A DNA stretch of 22,288 bases, from IMG/VR virus record IMGVR_UViG_3300023174_000683, positions 1-22,288 of that record; one strand, written 5' to 3'. The notes beneath the pieces were generated by a model. That model searched no databases, was not told the DNA's origin, and saw nothing but the letters and a program-made list of their open reading frames with translations. Every line of letters begins with the position of its first letter. Positions within the stretch are counted from its first letter, which is position 1. The DNA is from a virus. The position numbers and the translations under genes were made by a program. Below are positions 21,031-22,288 of the stretch, in pieces.

Positions 21031-22288
21031 TCATTCTCCTAAGTTGCGTTGGGTAACATTTTGCAGTTTCACAGCAGTCTGCTCCTGCTCTTGCCGTAGT
21101 TTGACTTCGTCTACGGTCAACTCTGCGGTCTTCATTCGCTCTGTCGTGAGGTTGTCCTCGGCGTTCATGGCGATCTTGACCTGACGATCCTTGTCCTTCT
21201 GAGCCATTTCGGCTTGGAATTTCTGCGTATCGAACTGCAAGCGGGCCTGATCTTCTGCGGCACGGCGCTGAGTCTCGGCCATAGACGCCTGCAACACGGC
21301 CTGTGCCTCGCCATCCATAGGCGGTGCGGGCGGTTTGAACTGTTGCATGATCTGACCGAGTTGCTCCAGCGCAGGCAACAGCCCTTGGAACACCTCTTCG
21401 GTGTCCATTGAGAGGTGCGTAGACGCCAAAGCAATCGCGTTGTCGATCTGCTTGACCAGTTTGCTGTCCTCGTACTTACCAAACTGCACACCTGTGTCGC
21501 CTTGGACATAGGTAGACATCTGGTTGGTGTACCAGAGCATCATGTGTTGCTTGATGTGTTCCAGCACATTGGGGATAAATTTTGGCGCGATCAAGCGGTT
21601 TGATCCCAAAGCGGGATCAAGCGCAAAGGCCAAGTGGGCTTGAATGTGGGCCAACTGATCCTGACGCGGGTAGGCGAAGGCTGGTCGGCCCAATGCCATA
21701 GCGGAATTCTCGTCTGCGGCATTCATCTCCGCAGGCTTGCTGGCATTTGGGATCAACTCGTTCACATTGGGAATCTTCAACTGCTTGAGCATCCGGTTCA
21801 CAACGGCACGCTGATCAAAAATCTGCGGGAACGCTTGCGACAATTGCAACACCGACTGCATCTGAGCCACGCGCTGGGTCTCAGAGAAGATGTGGGGATC
21901 ACTTACAGGGATAATGTCGCTGTTGCGCTTGAAGTCTTCGCGCTTCACAGGCAACTCTGCCACCACATCGCCGCGCTTTTGCTCGTCCAGATACCAACGG
22001 TTCAAGCGGCCAATGATGCCGATCACGCGGCGCTGGCTCTCATGCAGGCGCGAGTGAATCGAAGAGAACACCACAGCACCTTGCTCGATCAACGCCTGCG
22101 TTGTGCCCACAGGCATCGTGGACTTGGCATCGGCAATCTTCTCCTCTGCGGTGGTCACCACACCCTTGGCGGCGTCGGTGATCCAGCCCAGCAACTGGAA
22201 CAGCACAGGCGAAGGCGGGTTGAACGGCATGGGCATCGCAATCTTGCGGATGTCGTCCACGCCGGGGGCGCTTTCCACCTCGGTGACT
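21031..22288 (-). CDS. Portal protein, N-terminal part outside the window
   Basis: At least 418 residues of the C-terminal part of a portal protein are visible; the frame stays open to the window edge, so the GTG at 22278-22276 is not the real start. FNPPSPVLFQLLGWI, then IHSRLHESQRRVIGIIGRLN, VSDPHIFSETQRVAQMQSVL and VVNRMLKQLKIPNVNELIP fit the crown and helical barrel region of P22-type portals. The last 90 residues form a long charged coiled coil (ASMAETQRRAAEDQARLQFD onward). The portal is the DNA entry ring to which terminase and the adaptor bind. The terminase genes should lie beyond the right edge. Confidence 0.85.
   Translation of the reverse strand, partial: VTEVESAPGVDDIRKIAMPMPFNPPSPVLFQLLGWITDAAKGVVTTAEEKIADAKSTMPVGTTQALIEQGAVVFSSIHSRLHESQRRVIGIIGRLNRWYLDEQKRGDVVAELPVKREDFKRNSDIIPVSDPHIFSETQRVAQMQSVLQLSQAFPQIFDQRAVVNRMLKQLKIPNVNELIPNASKPAEMNAADENSAMALGRPAFAYPRQDQLAHIQAHLAFALDPALGSNRLIAPKFIPNVLEHIKQHMMLWYTNQMSTYVQGDTGVQFGKYEDSKLVKQIDNAIALASTHLSMDTEEVFQGLLPALEQLGQIMQQFKPPAPPMDGEAQAVLQASMAETQRRAAEDQARLQFDTQKFQAEMAQKDKDRQVKIAMNAEDNLTTERMKTAELTVDEVKLRQEQEQTAVKLQNVTQRNLGE

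Noticed and set aside
22276-22278. GTG as the start of the portal gene
   Set aside because: The frame stays open upstream to the edge and the visible part corresponds to the C-terminal half of a portal.

Overview
The window is a stretch of a tailed bacteriophage (Caudoviricetes) genome. All 32 genes I support lie on the minus strand and are read from high to low coordinates. Most neighbours are separated by 0-15 bases, or overlap as ATGA, GTGA, TAATG or TGATG, so the window behaves like one late operon for virion and lysis proteins. The short-tail (P22-like) parts are recognisable: a portal, a scaffold, an HK97-type capsid protein, a P22 gp4-like adaptor and a P22 gp10-like nozzle. This points to a podovirus. 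The host is probably a Gram-negative bacterium, and the sequence style recalls phages of freshwater beta-proteobacteria, but that is an impression and no marker here proves it. I saw no integrase, tRNA, CRISPR array or insertion sequence.

From right to left: (1) head module, 22288-16695: portal (its beginning lies outside the window), two tiny genes, a GroES-like co-chaperonin, the scaffold, an unknown 178-residue protein, a probable decoration protein, the major capsid protein and a further small structural protein. (2) Accessory structural block, 16683-14249: a Lys/Gly-rich 393-residue protein full of double-glycine motifs, a small structural protein and three small basic proteins of families known only as phage hypotheticals. 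(3) Neck and fibre module, 14239-6678: the gp4-like adaptor with an inserted discoidin-like domain, a zinc-ribbon protein, a 1154-residue mosaic fibre, a 72-residue fibre fragment, a 320-residue fibre, a Gly-rich adhesin and a small companion gene. (4) Lysis module, 6677-5096: a 53-residue protein, two small membrane proteins, a three-segment holin and a GH24 lysozyme. (5) Second tail module, 5048-760: an SU10-type adaptor, a fibre with a conserved anchoring N-terminus, the gp10-like nozzle and a Trp-rich 86-residue protein. (6) At the left edge, 763-1: an acyl carrier protein followed, with a GTGA overlap, by the front part of a beta-ketoacyl-ACP synthase that runs out of the window.

The most unusual content is the acyl carrier protein plus ketosynthase pair at the end of the virion operon. 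It is a two-gene acyl-chain system with its catalytic cysteine and phosphopantetheine serine visible, and nothing in virion assembly explains it. Other points of interest are the GroES-like gene placed just before the scaffold and capsid genes, extra beta-domains inserted into the adaptor, the nozzle and the long fibre, an AT-richer receptor-binding island, and a split of what I remember as a single polypeptide family at 14734-14741.
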